In this document: positions 36,613-54,203 of the stretch, piece by piece | Layout: every line of letters begins with the position of its first letter | Numbering within the stretch: the stretch's first letter is position 1 | Source: Chionis minor | Taxonomy: Eukaryota; Chordata; Aves; Charadriiformes; Chionididae | Reading direction: 5' to 3' | Length of the DNA: 64,000 bases | NCBI GenBank assembly: GCA_013398295.1 | Contig: VZSF01003342.1 | Location: forward strand, 260,718-324,717 | The notes under the pieces: model-generated | The model's database searches: none | The model's input: the letters and a program-made list of their open reading frames with translations, nothing else | What the model was told of the DNA's origin: nothing | Translations under genes and position numbers: made by a program

Positions 36613-37002
36613 CTGATTTGATCCTGATCTGCTAACTGTATCTCTTTGTGAAATGCCCAGATTTATGATTTATGACTTTAGCAGCAGGTATAATAAAAAG
36701 TGATGGATGAAGTTAGATAACTTCAAACTAGAAATGTGACCTATATTTTTTTATTAGTTAGGCAATTAACCATTAAAATTTTCCTATGGATAGAATGAAT
36801 TTTGCCTTTTTTAAAGTAATTAATTTCAGGTTAATGTCTTTAAAGATACAGTAGCTCAAGTTGGTGAAGAAATTAGTAAGAGAACATTTTAAGATCTGAC
36901 ACATGGAAATTCAAGATCTTTGTTCATAACATAGTAATTTCATTGGTGTTTTAACTACTATGAATGGAAAATATGACAATATAGTATGGTGCACTTAAGA
37001 GT

Positions 37003-37610
37003 AGAATCATAGAATCACTTAGGTTGGAAAAGACCTTTAATATCATAAAGTTCAACTGTTAACCTAGGACTGCCAAGTCCGCCACAAAACCATGTCCCTC
37101 AACACTACATATACATGCCTTTTAAATACCTCCAGGGACAGTGATTCCCTGGGCAGCCTGTTCCAGTGCTTGATAACCCTTTCAGTGAAGAAATTTTTCC
37201 TAGTATCCAATTTAAACCTCCACTGGTGCAACCCAAGGCCATTTCGTCTCATCCTATTGCTTGTTACTTGGAAGAAGAGACCAACCCCACCTCGCTACAA
37301 CCTTCTTTCAGGTAGCTGTAGAGAGTGATAAGGTCTCCCCTCGGCCTCCTTTTCTCCAGGCTAAACAACCCCAGTTCCCTCAGCCGCTCCTCAGAAAACT
37401 TGCGCTCTAGACCCTTCACCAGCTTTGTTGCCCTTCTCTGGACATGCTCCAGCACCAGAATGTCTGTCTTGTAGTGAGGGGCCCAAAACTGAACACAGTA
37501 TTCGAGGTGGGGCCTCCCCAGTGCTGAGTACACGGGGACAACTGCTTCACTAGTCCTGCTGGCCACACTGCTTCTAATAAAAGCCAGGATGCCCTCTTGA
37601 CCACCAAATT
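37003..37610 (-). repeat. CR1 LINE fragment, 3' end, antisense
   Basis: A CR1 3' region on the minus strand, 3' terminus at about 37003 ('agaatcatagaatcactt'). It shows the typical 'ggttggaaaagaccttt', 'taggactgccaagtcc', 'gggcagcctgttccag' and 'ctaaacaaccccagttccct' words. Its sequence type (the 'taacctaggactgcc' block) is the same as that of the copy at 56207-56468. It is 5'-truncated; the 5' limit is approximate. Confidence 0.94.
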
Positions 37611-40397
37611 ACTTCCAGTGAGCATTACACTTCTTCTATACAAGCAAGAAATTCCATTCTACACATCCAGAATTTTTAATCCACCATACTATTCTCTAGG
37701 ATCAGGACTTGTGCCTGCCCAGACTAATAATTAATAGAAAACATTGCCCCTGTGGAAAACATGATATTTCCCCTGCATCTTAGCACCGCTACTATTGCTA
37801 GTGGAAATACCCTTTAATTTGCATGTGGGACTTTATAAAAGTAGCCCGTGGGAGTACAATTAATCTGTCTATGCTCGGTCCCAAGCAGTATCACTCATTG
37901 CTATATGGTACTAGACACATACTACTTTTTTTTTTAACCAGTAAACAATGCTTTTAAAGCCTTTCTAATGCTTTCCCTGCTTTCAGTTGCTGTCAGACCT
38001 TGCCCTGTTTTCTCACACCCCTTCTATCAATGGAAGCTAGGAGGTGTCTGCATCAGTGTTTTCAGTGATGCTCAACAGTATGTTTTGAGTGTCTTCAAAT
38101 GATTCGTTTTTGAAGACATTATCAAGCTGGTCGTACTATAGCTTCAGGACTCAGACTAAAACAGCGAAAGTAGGTCAGCTGTAGAAATCCAGCAATTAAA
38201 GAAAAAATAATATAACTGGACCTGCAGCTGTAGCAGAAAAAGGAACAGAATTCTCGAGTGTAATGAGACTGAAAGCTCAAGGACAAATATTTTCACTTCA
38301 TTAACTATCCCTTTATATCTCAATAATTATTCTGTGGATGATACTGTTACATTTAAAAAATCTACTTATATTTTTAAGTAGAAGAATTGAGATAAATTTA
38401 AATAAAAAGAATGTAAAAATAATAACTAATACATATTTGGAAAATATTCCCAAATTGGGAAAAAAATGATGTCACCATTTATTATTCCAATCAAACTTCC
38501 CTCTAAAATCAGTGAATTCGTGGATTTCCAATTTAAACTAATTCACTGTTATTATTAAACTATTCATTTGTTCAGGTCAAACTATTCCACATGGCTTTCC
38601 ACAGTCATGGCATTACAAAGCTGAGAATACAGGTCTGTCAGCATAAGACAGTACTGTTGAAATAGTCAGAAGAGATTTATCCATTAGTTGGAGAATCCTC
38701 TCTCTCGGCTGATGAGTGATAAAATGCTGTTATTTTTGCTTATTAATTTATAATAGGTATTGCTAAGGAGATTTTTAGTATTAGTAAGAAACTATTTTGA
38801 TTTTTTTTTTAATTTCCCCATTAGAAATAAACACTCATTACAACATGTGATTTAAAATATGGGGGGGCAGGGAGGGGAAGTATGTAAGCTTTGGATTCAT
38901 TAGGCATTCTGTGATTTTATAGTCATTGAGTAATTTACATTGAAAGGAACCTCATTTGGTGTAGCCTCTAAATTTAACATAACAACAATTTCATTGAAAT
39001 CCCATAGGGTGTCAAATAGTGTCCAAAGTATGTATTGCCTCAAAAAAGTATAGTTTTGGCAGGAATGGAGCCCTGAAAGTAAAACAAGTATTTCTTCTTT
39101 CCTTCAGCCAAAGTCTACTATGTGTTATACATGATGGTGGTTCATCACCTGCTCTAGCATTCAAAGGTTTTATTTTCTATTCTGTAAAATGGCAAGGAAT
39201 GAAAGGTGGTCTACCTAGATGATTAATTTTACAAGTAATTGATTCTGTGGAACCTATTAATTGTAGATATAAATGTAATGCTAAGATATTTTACAGGCTT
39301 AAGCTACATATTTGTATTTGAAAGAGAAATAAATAGCATAGTGTGCTAGAGGATCTGTTGTAGTACCTGCTTAATATAAACTAAATGAATTACAAATAAT
39401 CTAATTTATCTAATACCTAACATCCTGCATTTTTAAAACAAAATCTTCATTAGGTTCTAAGGATTTGATTCAGTTGTTTCGGCAAAATTGGCAGCAGTGC
39501 TCCGTAGTTATTACATTTTATATTGTTAGACTTACTTAGAAACAGATTTAAAATACAAAGTAACTAATTTAGCAGTTCATCAATTTCATCATTAAACAAA
39601 TCATTCTCATTCATAATGGACCTACTTTCTCTCTAATTTTATTTTCTTTACTATTTTATTTTTATTCTGGCGTGTTTTGAATCATTGTTTATCATCATAC
39701 ATGAACTCTTCATGTTTTTCTTTCCTGAAGCCTGCTTTTCCCCAAAGTTAATTTGGGAATTAAATAAGTCTCTTCCTTCTTTAAGTCTTATCTGCCACTT
39801 GCCTGAATGCTACCAGCTTTTCTGTGTTCAGATAGCTGGTTTCCGGGTTTGAACATGTCTGCTTTTAGGATTTCATATATAACCATCCAAATGAATATGC
39901 ATATATCCCTGAGTTTTCTTTAATTTGAAAGAAGTCTTAAAATTACTTTTTAAAATTTGCTTGGTAATATTGATTTGGACTGTTTATCTAGTAAACGTAA
40001 TAGAAAAAAGTTTGCTGTGTTTGATGCAATCAGTCATTAGAAATATTATGGATATGTTTTTGCAGACATACATTAAGTAAATATTCTAAAAAGAATTAAT
40101 AAATGCTGATTTTTTTCAGTTTGTTTTTTTTTTTACTTCATTTTACCTTTTTGTTGTTCTTTCCCCCATTCCCTAAAGCTGCCATTTACTACTGTTTGTA
40201 TGGTTTTCCTTCTAATATGTTGACATTCTATCTTTCCTCTATACTGCTTTTCTTACTTGTTACTCTCAACATTTTAAAAAGTGTAACACAGATATTAGAA
40301 TTAAAATAGAGTATTACATTTAAGAAAGGTCAAAGCATTTGTAAGATACTGGTGCCTATGTTCTTACACAGTCTCTCTGGTTTCATTTGTACTCTAG

Positions 40398-40679
40398 GTG
40401 GTTGTGAATGCCCTCTTAGGAGCGATTCCATCCATTATGAATGTGTTGCTTGTTTGCCTTATATTCTGGCTGATCTTCAGTATCATGGGAGTAAATCTAT
40501 TTGCTGGAAAATTTTACTACTGTGTTAACACTACAACTGATGAGAGATTTGATATCAGCCAAATCAACAACTACAGTCAATGTGAGGAGCTGATAAAAAA
40601 CAATGAAACTGCCCGATGGAAGAATGTGAAGGTTAACTTTGATAATGTAGGCCTTGGTTATCTTTCTCTGCTTCAAGTG
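40398..40679 (+). CDS. SCN2A: SCN2A exon 21: domain III S4-S5 linker, S5 and pore turret
   Basis: A 282-nt, phase-0 exon between actctag and gtaagt. It encodes [19 protein letters not shown] (S4-S5 linker into S5), [19 protein letters not shown], a variable glycosylated turret (sequons NTT, NYS, NET) and the pore-helix start ([16 protein letters not shown]). The turret differs most from mammals, as expected. Confidence 0.96.
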
Positions 40680-43600
40680 GTAAGTCACCACTCCTTTCTG
40701 TTTCTCTTTCTGTATCTCTTGTTCACTTGTAACAGTAAAAAGTAATTTTTCATTGTTTCTTTCATAGAACAGTTTGGGGTGCAAGGGAACTTTAAATGTC
40801 ATCTAGTCCAATATCTCTGTAATGAGCAGGGACATCTTCAACTAGATCAGGTTGCTCAGAGCCCCATCCAACCTGACCCTGAATGTTTCCAGGGATGGCG
40901 CATCTACCACCTCTCTGGGCAACCCATTTCACTGTTTTGCCACCGTCATTGTAAACAACATCTTACATCTAGTCTGAATCTACCCTCTTTTAGTTTAAAA
41001 CCGTTACCCTTTCTCCTATTGCAACAGGCCCTGCTATAGTTTGTCTCCATCTTTCTTATAAGCCCCCTTTAAGTACTGAAAGGCTGCAATAAAGTCTCCC
41101 CAGAGCCTTCTCTTCTTCAGGCTGAACAACCCCAACCTTCTCAGCCTGTCCTTATAGGAGAGGTGTTCCATCCTTCTGATCATTTCTGTAGCCCTCCTCT
41201 GGACCCGCTGCAACAGGTCCATATCTTTCCTGTGCTGAGGGTTCCAAAGCTGGACGCAGTACTCCAGGTAAGGTCCCACCAGAGTGGAGCAGGGGGGCAG
41301 AATCACCTCCCTTGACCTCCTGGCCACACTTCTTCTGATACAGCCCAGGATACAGTTGGCTTTCTGGGCTGTGAGTACCTTATCAGTTCATGTCCAGCTT
41401 TTCATCCACCAATACCTCCAAGTCCTTTTCGGCAGGGCTGCTTTTAATCCCATCATCACCCAGCCTGTATTGATACCAGACGTTGCCCCGACCCAGGTGC
41501 AGGACCCTGTACTTGGCCTTGTTGAACCTCATGAGGTTCACATGAACCCACTTTTTAAGCCTGTCTGTCCAGGTCTCTTTGTATGGCATTCCACCCTCAG
41601 GCACATCAACTGCACCACTCAGCTTGATGAGGGTAAACTCAATCCCACTGTCTATATCATTGGTGAAGATATTGAACAGTACTGGTCCCAATACAGACCC
41701 CCGAGGAACCCCACTTGTCACCAATCTCCATCTGGACATTGAGCCATTGACCACTACCCTCTGGATGTGACCATCCACACAATTCCTTATTCACCAAACA
41801 GTCCACCCATCAAATCCATCTCTCTCCAATTTGGAGAGAAGGGTATTGTGGGGGACCGTATCAAAGGCCTTACAGAAGTCCAGATGGATGACATCTGTAG
41901 CTCTTCCCTTGTCCACTGATGTAGTCACTCCATCATAGAAGGCCACTAGGTTGCTCAGGCAGGACTTGCCCTTGGTGAAGCCCTGCTGGCTCTCTCAAAT
42001 CATTTCCCTGTCCTCCATGTGCCTTAGCATAGCTTCCAAGAGGATCTGTTCCATGATCTTCCCAGGCACAGAGGTGAGGCTGACAGGTCAGTAGTTCCCA
42101 GGGTCCTCCTTTCTACCCTTTTTAAAAATGGGTGCAACGTTTCCCTTTTTCCAGTCACTGGTAGCTTCACCTGACTGCCATGACTTTTCAAATATCATGG
42201 AGGGTGACTTGGCAACTGCATCAGCCAATTCCCTCAGGACTCTGGGATGTATCTCGTCAGGTCCCATAGATTTCTGTATGTCCAGGTTCCTCAGGTAGTC
42301 ACGAACCTGATCTTCTTCTACAGTGGGAGGGACTTTGCTCCCCCAGTCCCCGTGTTGTGGTCCATCCACTTAAGAGATGTGGGGAGGGAGGTTTCCTGTG
42401 AAGACTGAGGCAAAAAAGTTGTTGAGTACCTCAGCCTTTTCCTCGTCAGTTGTTACCAGTCTTGCTGTTGTCAGTCTTGCTCAGCAGGGAGGGTACACTT
42501 TCTTTGACTTCCCTTTTCTGGCTGACATACCTGTAGAAGCCCTTGCTGTTCTTTGCGTCCCTTGCCAAGTTCAGCTCCAGCCACGCCTTGGCCTTCCTGA
42601 TCCCATCCCTACACAACCGGGCAGCATCCCTATACTCTTCCCAGGATACCTGTCCCTTCTTTCTCTGCATGTGCATTTCCTTCTTACCCTTTAGTTTGAC
42701 CAGCAGGTCTCAACTCAGTCATGCCAGTCTCTTGCCCTCCTTTCCTGATTTCTTACACTTGGAGGCTGAGAGCTCTTGCATTCTATGGAAAGCATCCTTA
42801 AAGGTCTGCCAGCTCTGTTTGCTCCCTTGTCCCTGAAGGCAGTTCCCACGGGCCCTATTGACTAATTCCTTGAAGAGCTGGAAATTTGCATTCCTAAAAC
42901 TCAGGGTCCTGACTTTATTCTTTCCCTGACCAATATCCCTCAGAACTGTGAACTCCACCAGTGCATCATCACTACAGACCAGGCTACCTCCAATCGTGAT
43001 GTCACCAATGAGCTCACCTGCATTGGTGACCAACAGGTCCAGTATCGCATCCCCTCTGGTATGGCTGTCTTATTACCTGGCTTAAGAAGTTATCCTCTAT
43101 GCATTCCAGGAGTCTCTTTGATTGCCTACAGCTCCCGTGCTACTCTTCCAGCAGATGCTGAGGTGGTTGAAGTACCTCAGCAGGACAAGAGCCTGCAAGC
43201 GTGGTGCCTCCTGTAGCTGAGGTAACAAGGTGTCATCAATAGGCTCCCCTTGATCCTGTGGCCTGTAGTAGACACCAACCACAAGGTTCCCTTTGTTGCC
43301 TTGGTCTCTTATTCTTACCCATAGGCTTTCAGCTTGCTAGTGCTATTCTTCAGAGACAGCTCTTCACACTCTTACCTATTTTTGATGTAGAGGGCAACGC
43401 CCCTCATTCCTCACCTGTTCCTTCTGAACAGCCTGTAGCCATCGATAGCTGCACTTCAGTCATAGGATTCATCCCACCAAGTTTCAATAATAGCAACTAC
43501 TAGGTAGCAGCACGGTGGTGTCCAGCTCCTCCTGTTTCTGGCCCATGCCGCATGCATTGGTGTAGAGGCACTTCAGCTGGGCAGTTGGCTGTGTCACCTT

Positions 43601-44130
43601 TTTGGAAGAACACCCCGTAATTCCTTTGAGGTATTTCACTGGTGTTTCCCTGTTGGCTCCTATTATCTCAGGAGTCCCTGGCTCATCTCTATAAGACTTC
43701 AAGTGGGCTGCAGCAAAGCCAGCACATCTCAGAGCAACAGGCTGAGGGCCCTTGCATTTAGAAATCTTGTCTCTCGCTTCTTGGTTTGGAATTATAGAGT
43801 GTGAGATAAATACTCTACAAAAATAATACAAAGCATAGAGGCTATACTGATTGTGAGAAAAAAATACATAATTCAACCCTTAGTTGCATTGAACCTGTAT
43901 CAAGTACACCTACTTTGCTCATACATAGAAAATAAGTTTTATATCAGATATTACTCATAATTGATAAAATTTCTTAATAGATGCTGTGTCCTCTACAGTC
44001 AGATATTAGAATTTGCTTACAATTCTCGTATATGAATAAAACATACAATAGAAGGCAGCTCTTAAACAATGTTTCTGACAAGCCATTTTCCAGGAAAAGC
44101 AAGAGGTAAACACCAGTGTTCTGTTTATAG
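40680..44130 (+). other. Intron 21, almost filled by a CR1
   Basis: An intron of 3.45 kb, of which about 3.0 kb is one antisense CR1 insertion (40763-43785). The unique remnant is about 80 nt after the donor and about 345 nt before the acceptor (ctgtttatag). Confidence 0.9.
40763..43785 (-). mobile_element. Long, decayed CR1 LINE with ORF2 remnants, antisense
   Basis: A CR1 non-LTR retrotransposon on the minus strand, 3' terminus at about 40763 ('catagaacagtttgggg'). Moving toward higher coordinates it shows the 3' UTR, then the reverse-transcriptase C-terminal region ([17 protein letters not shown] at about 41690), earlier RT motifs ([18 protein letters not shown] at about 42230), and endonuclease remnants (VGVYYRPQDQ at about 43260; LYTNACGMGQKQEEL at about 43550). 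ORF2 is broken by several frameshifts and stops, so it is inactive. About 3.0 kb of a full element of roughly 4.5 kb is present, so it is 5'-truncated. It sits inside intron 21 in the opposite orientation to SCN2A. The limits are approximate. Confidence 0.95.
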
Positions 44131-44184
44131 GCTACATTTAAAGGCTGGATGGATATTATGTATGCAGCTGTGGATTCTCGTAAT
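44131..44184 (+). CDS. SCN2A: SCN2A exon 22: 54-nt exon with domain III selectivity lysine
   Basis: A phase-0 micro-exon of 54 nt between gtttatag and gtaagt, encoding ATFKGWMDIMYAAVDSRN. The lysine at 44140-44142 is the K of the DEKA ring, the residue that makes the pore sodium- rather than calcium-selective. It is too short to stand out as an open frame and was found by homology. It lies about 345 nt downstream of a 3-kb CR1 insertion. Confidence 0.96.
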
Positions 44185-46441
<2,257 letters not shown>

Positions 46442-46546
46442 TTTGGAGGTCAAGACATTTTTATGACAGAAGAACAAAAGAAATACTACAATGCAATGAA
46501 AAAACTGGGTTCAAAGAAACCACAAAAGCCTATACCTCGACCAGCA
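46442..46546 (+). CDS. SCN2A: SCN2A exon 24: III-IV linker, fast inactivation gate
   Basis: A 105-nt, phase-0 exon after an AC acceptor, ending before gtaaga. It encodes [20 protein letters not shown] and then [15 protein letters not shown]. The IFM hydrophobic latch (46457-46465) closes the pore for fast inactivation. The serine in KLGSKK matches the conserved PKC site of the family. It is the only exon of the window that depends on an AT-AC acceptor. Confidence 0.97.
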
Positions 46547-49995
<3,449 letters not shown>

Positions 49996-50095
49996 CACAG
50001 AATTCTGTTTGCGATAAACTGTTTACAGCCTGAAAAAGTATGTATTTGTGTCAACAGGACTCCCGTAGGAGGTACATGCCAAACTGTCAGTTTTT

Positions 50096-50134
50096 ACATA
50101 TATAAATATATATATAATTATATATATATATAAA
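50096..50134 (+). repeat. (AT)n-rich microsatellite in 3' UTR
   Basis: Alternating A and T with small interruptions, starting about 100 nt after the stop codon. It could fold into a weak hairpin in the mRNA. Confidence 0.9.
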
Positions 50135-50813
50135 AAAGGTCAGTGCCTATAACAAGACAGTGACCCCTCGTCATCAAACTGCAACTCTGTAAAACAGGGT
50201 AACATCTTGACAGGAGGTTGTTGTTTTTATTACCAGCTGACACTGCTGATGAGAAGATAAGTTGGCCAATCAGACTGTAGGGACCAGTTAAAGAAAAAGG
50301 TGCAAACCTATGAATCTCTGTGTTTGACATGAAACATGCAGTACAAAAGTTGTATCCACTGTTTGCATTTCAACAGCCACATTTGCCATATTTTTACAAA
50401 AATCAGTGTTGGTGAACTTATCATTTTTTAATTCACAGGTTGTTTACTATTATATGTGACTATTTTTGTAATAGGGCTTCTGTTGGGGAACGGGATTAAG
50501 TACACCTTTACAGGTGCAAGGGCCAGGTGTTCTATGATACAACTAATATACACACAGAAATGATTTGCATGAAGGCATGCTGCACTTGTAGTTCATGCAT
50601 GGAAAAACATGACGTCGCACAAAGCAGCAGAGTCTGACTACTTCCATGTTTCAGGGTGGCTCTATATTTTGAGGTGCTTACTAACAGTATCCATCTAGTA
50701 TCTCATCCAGACAAATCTTAATGTGCCTGTAAAGTCCCATAGAGTCTACAATAATAGAACAGATGTTTTATTTTTTCATAAGTCATTTAACTATAGTTGA
50801 ACGAACTCTGCAT

Positions 50814-50834
50814 AATAAAAAAAAAAAAAAAAAA
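50814..50834 (+). repeat. AATAAA merging into an 18-base A run
   Basis: An AATAAA at 50814-50819 overlaps a run of 18 A (50817-50834). It is a possible proximal poly(A) signal, but the genomic A run would also cause false oligo-dT priming, so 3'-end reads here would need care. Confidence 0.6.
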
Positions 50835-51035
50835 TCAACTGAGGGGCATAGCGTCCATTTTGAAGTATTCTTCTGTAGAAAACAGCTTACCTGAATTTGG
50901 CAAATTGAATTTACCAAAAACCTGCAAAAATTAAGGATTATGAAGTTGTTCTGCTTCACCCTGCAGTATTGTTTAGCCATGTTCTGCTCTCAGCAAGGTT
51001 GACATTGTATGCGTTGATTAAAAAAGTACCGTCTA

Positions 51036-51043
51036 TGTAAATA
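51036..51043 (+). promoter_or_regulatory. Pumilio-type element TGTAAATA
   Basis: An exact match to the UGUANAUA consensus in the 3' UTR. Pumilio repression of neuronal sodium channel mRNA is known in flies and mammals; whether this site is used here is inference. Confidence 0.45.
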
Positions 51044-52141
51044 GTTATTTTATCCCGTGGTGCATGTTTGAGCAAACAAATAATGACCTGTGCACAATAT
51101 TTATTGCATCAAATATGTACCACAGTAAGTGTAGTTTGCAAGCTTTCAACAGCTGATATGAAGTATTCTGTACCATTATAGATAGTTTGGAAGCTATCAC
51201 TGATGCATGTTTATCTTGCCTTTGCTGCTGTAATTTTATTCCTTCCACTGTTAAAAGTCTAATATGGGAAGCCATATCTCAGTGGTTAAGTGAAACAAAT
51301 TGTTCAATTGGTCATCATTCTCTCATGACATCAAGCAATAGTTTGCAGCTATTTAAGAGCTTCTTGCTTTGCGTTCTAAAATTTTAAGTGACTACTGTAC
51401 GGTGTATAGTCAGACTGTACAGGATATGTTGCAAACTGCTTAATCTGTTGAAAAATACATGGATAGAATTTTCTAAGAAAATATAAATATTGTAAAAAAT
51501 ACCATTTTATTTTATTTTTCAGCGTTTTGTACATAAAATAAGAAATGAGAATTATCTTCAGGTTGATGTCACTGTCACTTTTGTTACTTTCTATCCATAG
51601 CACTTTTTAATTCAAGAACTTCACAAAATAAGAAACAAAGGAAAGAATGGGGTAGCTTTAGGTTTCTGCTTTTTTATTAGTACTGTATTTTTGCACACAT
51701 TTTAATGTGAAATAAGTTTCAAACTGAGTCCAAAATGCACTTGCTTCCAAATAGATATAACTTGTAATTGAAATGTGGTGGGGAAGATTTGTTTAAAATT
51801 CTAGCACTGCCTGCATCAGAAGTTTCAAGGTAGTCTTTTTATTCATGAAATCTTTACCAGTGTTTGTTTACATAGACTATTCTTATTCTTGTTGATTCAT
51901 GCTGCACTACAACTGTTCTAAATATAATATGGGATCCACAATGTTTTTTTTTTTCCACAGGAATTAAATATCAAACTTGTATAATTGATCACATCAGGAC
52001 ATTTTGTGTTTCTTACACAAACAAAAATTCAGTGTTGACTCCTCCTTTTACAAAAATATTGACTTGTGTGTCGGTGAACTGCATGCAGGAAAATGCTATT
52101 ACCATAAAGAACAGTAAACCACATTACAGTTGAGCCAAAAG

Positions 52142-52147
52142 AATAAA
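52142..52147 (+). terminator. SCN2A: Polyadenylation signal AATAAA
   Basis: AATAAA followed within 30-50 nt by TTGTTCTGTCTTTGTTTT, a T/GT-rich downstream element. It is the most convincing distal poly(A) signal after the SCN2A stop codon. Confidence 0.75.
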
Positions 52148-52165
52148 GACTTTCATTTTTTATTG

Positions 52166-53789
52166 TATTTAATTGTTCTGTCTTTGTTTTCATCACTAAA
52201 AACTATTGGCTATCAAGAGGTCCTACGAAAATAAAATACAAATATATAAAATGTTAGAAATAAGGAGTAGTGATTAAAACTCCTTGTAATAATAGATTTG
52301 TGAGAAGTAAAAAATTGAAGCCGTATGCTTTTGGAAAAATCTTTAATATGACCTTCAGGTTATTAATCCTATTTAAAATTATTGTATAGTAGGATAATGT
52401 TTATGTGTACATGATACTTAAACACCTTTTTCACGTCATTGTCATGGTAGTCTGAGACAACTAGAAAAACGGATCTTAAAAAAACTGTCCTAGCTATCAA
52501 GGCTGTAAACCAGTATTTATAACTTCAATGATAATTTTACATTTGAAGGAAGAACTATCTTTGTGTTAGAAGATAAATTTTGTTTGCTACATAATTTTAC
52601 AAACACTTATTTTGCTTTAAGACATGAGGGGTAGAAGTCAGCACAAACTTTGCTGGAAGTTTTGTTAAAGCATCAAATTCATAGGGTTTTTTTTTTTTAA
52701 TCTTAGGGTGCTGAACACAATTATAATGTGACAAATACTATAATTTTAAACCTCTGTGGTGAATTTGCAGGCAGTACTTTTCACTGCCAGCGATCTGGCA
52801 TACCCATCGAGTGATGCGTGCGTGCCCATGGAAGGGCCGATACCATGTTACAGGAGGTAGGTGTAGAACAGGCATTGTAAGAGTGGTGGCAATGGAACTG
52901 AGAATCATTTTCAATTTGGGGGGAAATAATATAAATTTATTGTGTCAGTCTTGTCATGCAAATGACCTAATCTATCTCAACTTCACAGAATCCTTCATGA
53001 GTTGCTTGGAAAGTAAGTTGGAAAAATGCCTGGTATCAAAGTATTTTATTTCCCCCTAGCAGGGTTTCCTATACTTTGAGACGTAAAGCAGTTTCCTGAA
53101 AAAACTGAGGGACAAGAAATTGTCATTAGGCTTTATTTTGAATATGACATATGACTACCTTCTCAATGCACTACAATGTGATTTCATTTACATCGTTGCA
53201 AAATCATCTCTGATCCTGTAAAACATGCTAAAATTGGTTCTGAATAAAATAGCATTTGCGACACTGGAAGCAGCAGAGCCAAATTTTTAGGTAGTAATCA
53301 CATTGGAGTGCTATTTCTAGAAATTTTCTCTGTCATGAATGTAAAGTAACGCCTTGAAGGTAGGATACACTGAACAAATTAAAAGCTAAGGAAAATATGT
53401 ACAAACTCTAGTAATCAGCATAGATGTACAGACATACATCTCTGCAGAGTATCGGGAAAAGCAGACGTACCCGATCATGTATGTGACGTCAGCCCTAGCT
53501 TTGGGTGTGGACGCCAGACCTGCAAAAACACAAAAAAATGCAGCAGTAGGATGGTGCCCTTCATCTCTTCTCTCCAGTTTTCAACCACTAATGGTGTGTT
53601 GGGATTGTTTATTCCAAAAATGAGTATTGCTAAGCTGAGGTGTTATGCCACAGTGTTGCAATTAGGTTTTTTTTTGTCTCTGCCTATGAAAAGACAGTTG
53701 CCAGGGCAGGGTCTAAGATAGGAAGAAATGAGAGAATCTGAAATTCTGTAATTTAAGGACCAGAGTTATGGCTGGTTGGTTGGTGATGT
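52166..53789 (+). other. Intergenic stretch, nothing coding
   Basis: AT-rich sequence between the SCN2A poly(A) site and a CR1 copy. It includes one perfect CRE-type palindrome (53484-53491). No exon or repeat family was recognised. Confidence 0.65.
53484..53491 (+). promoter_or_regulatory. CRE palindrome TGACGTCA
   Basis: A perfect cAMP-response-element palindrome about 1.65 kb upstream of the CpG island. It could serve the downstream promoter but may be a chance match. Confidence 0.3.
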
Positions 53790-54200
53790 GGAGGGAAAGG
53801 ACAGGCTGAGAGAGTTGGGGTTGTTCAGCCTAGAGAAGAGAAGGCTCCGGGGAGACCTTACTGCAGCTTTCCACTATCTGAAAGGGCCTACAGGGAAAGC
53901 TGGAGAGGGACTTTTTACAAGGGCATGTAGGGATAGGACGTGAGGTAATGGCTTCAAACTGGAAGAGGGGGGATTTAGGTTAGATCTCAGGAAGAAAATT
54001 TTCAGTCTGAGGATGGTGAGACATGGGAACAGGTTGCCCAGGGAAGCTGTGGCTGCCCCATCCCCAGAAGTGTTCGAGGCCAGGTTGGATGAGCTTTGAG
54101 CAACCTGGTCTAATGGAAGGTGTCCCTGCCCATGGCACGGGGGTTGGAACTAGGTGACCTTTAAGGTCCCTTCCAATCTAAACCATTCTGTGATTCTATG
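53790..54200 (+). repeat. CR1 LINE fragment, 3' end, sense
   Basis: A well-preserved CR1 3' region on the + strand: 'acaggctgagagagttgggg', 'gttcagcctagagaagag', 'gaacaggttgcccaggga', 'gtcccttccaatctaaacc' and the terminal 'tgtgattctatg'. About 410 nt, 5'-truncated, complete at the 3' end. Confidence 0.96.
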
Positions 54201-54203
54201 GTT

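Larger units (their letters stand above)
49996..52165 (+). other. SCN2A: SCN2A 3' UTR
   Basis: About 2.2 kb of AU-rich sequence from the stop codon to just past the AATAAA at 52142-52147, followed by T- and GT-rich sequence typical of a cleavage site. It includes an AT-dinucleotide stretch (50096-50134), an 18-base A run (50817-50834) and a Pumilio-type TGTAAATA (51036-51043). Long AU-rich 3' UTRs are usual for neuronal channel genes. The cleavage point is inferred, within about 30 nt of the signal. Confidence 0.75.

Noticed and set aside
41383..43033. Minus-strand open frames with reverse-transcriptase and endonuclease resemblance
   Set aside because: They are broken pieces of CR1 ORF2 inside a LINE insertion, not a host gene and not a retrovirus; no LTRs were seen.
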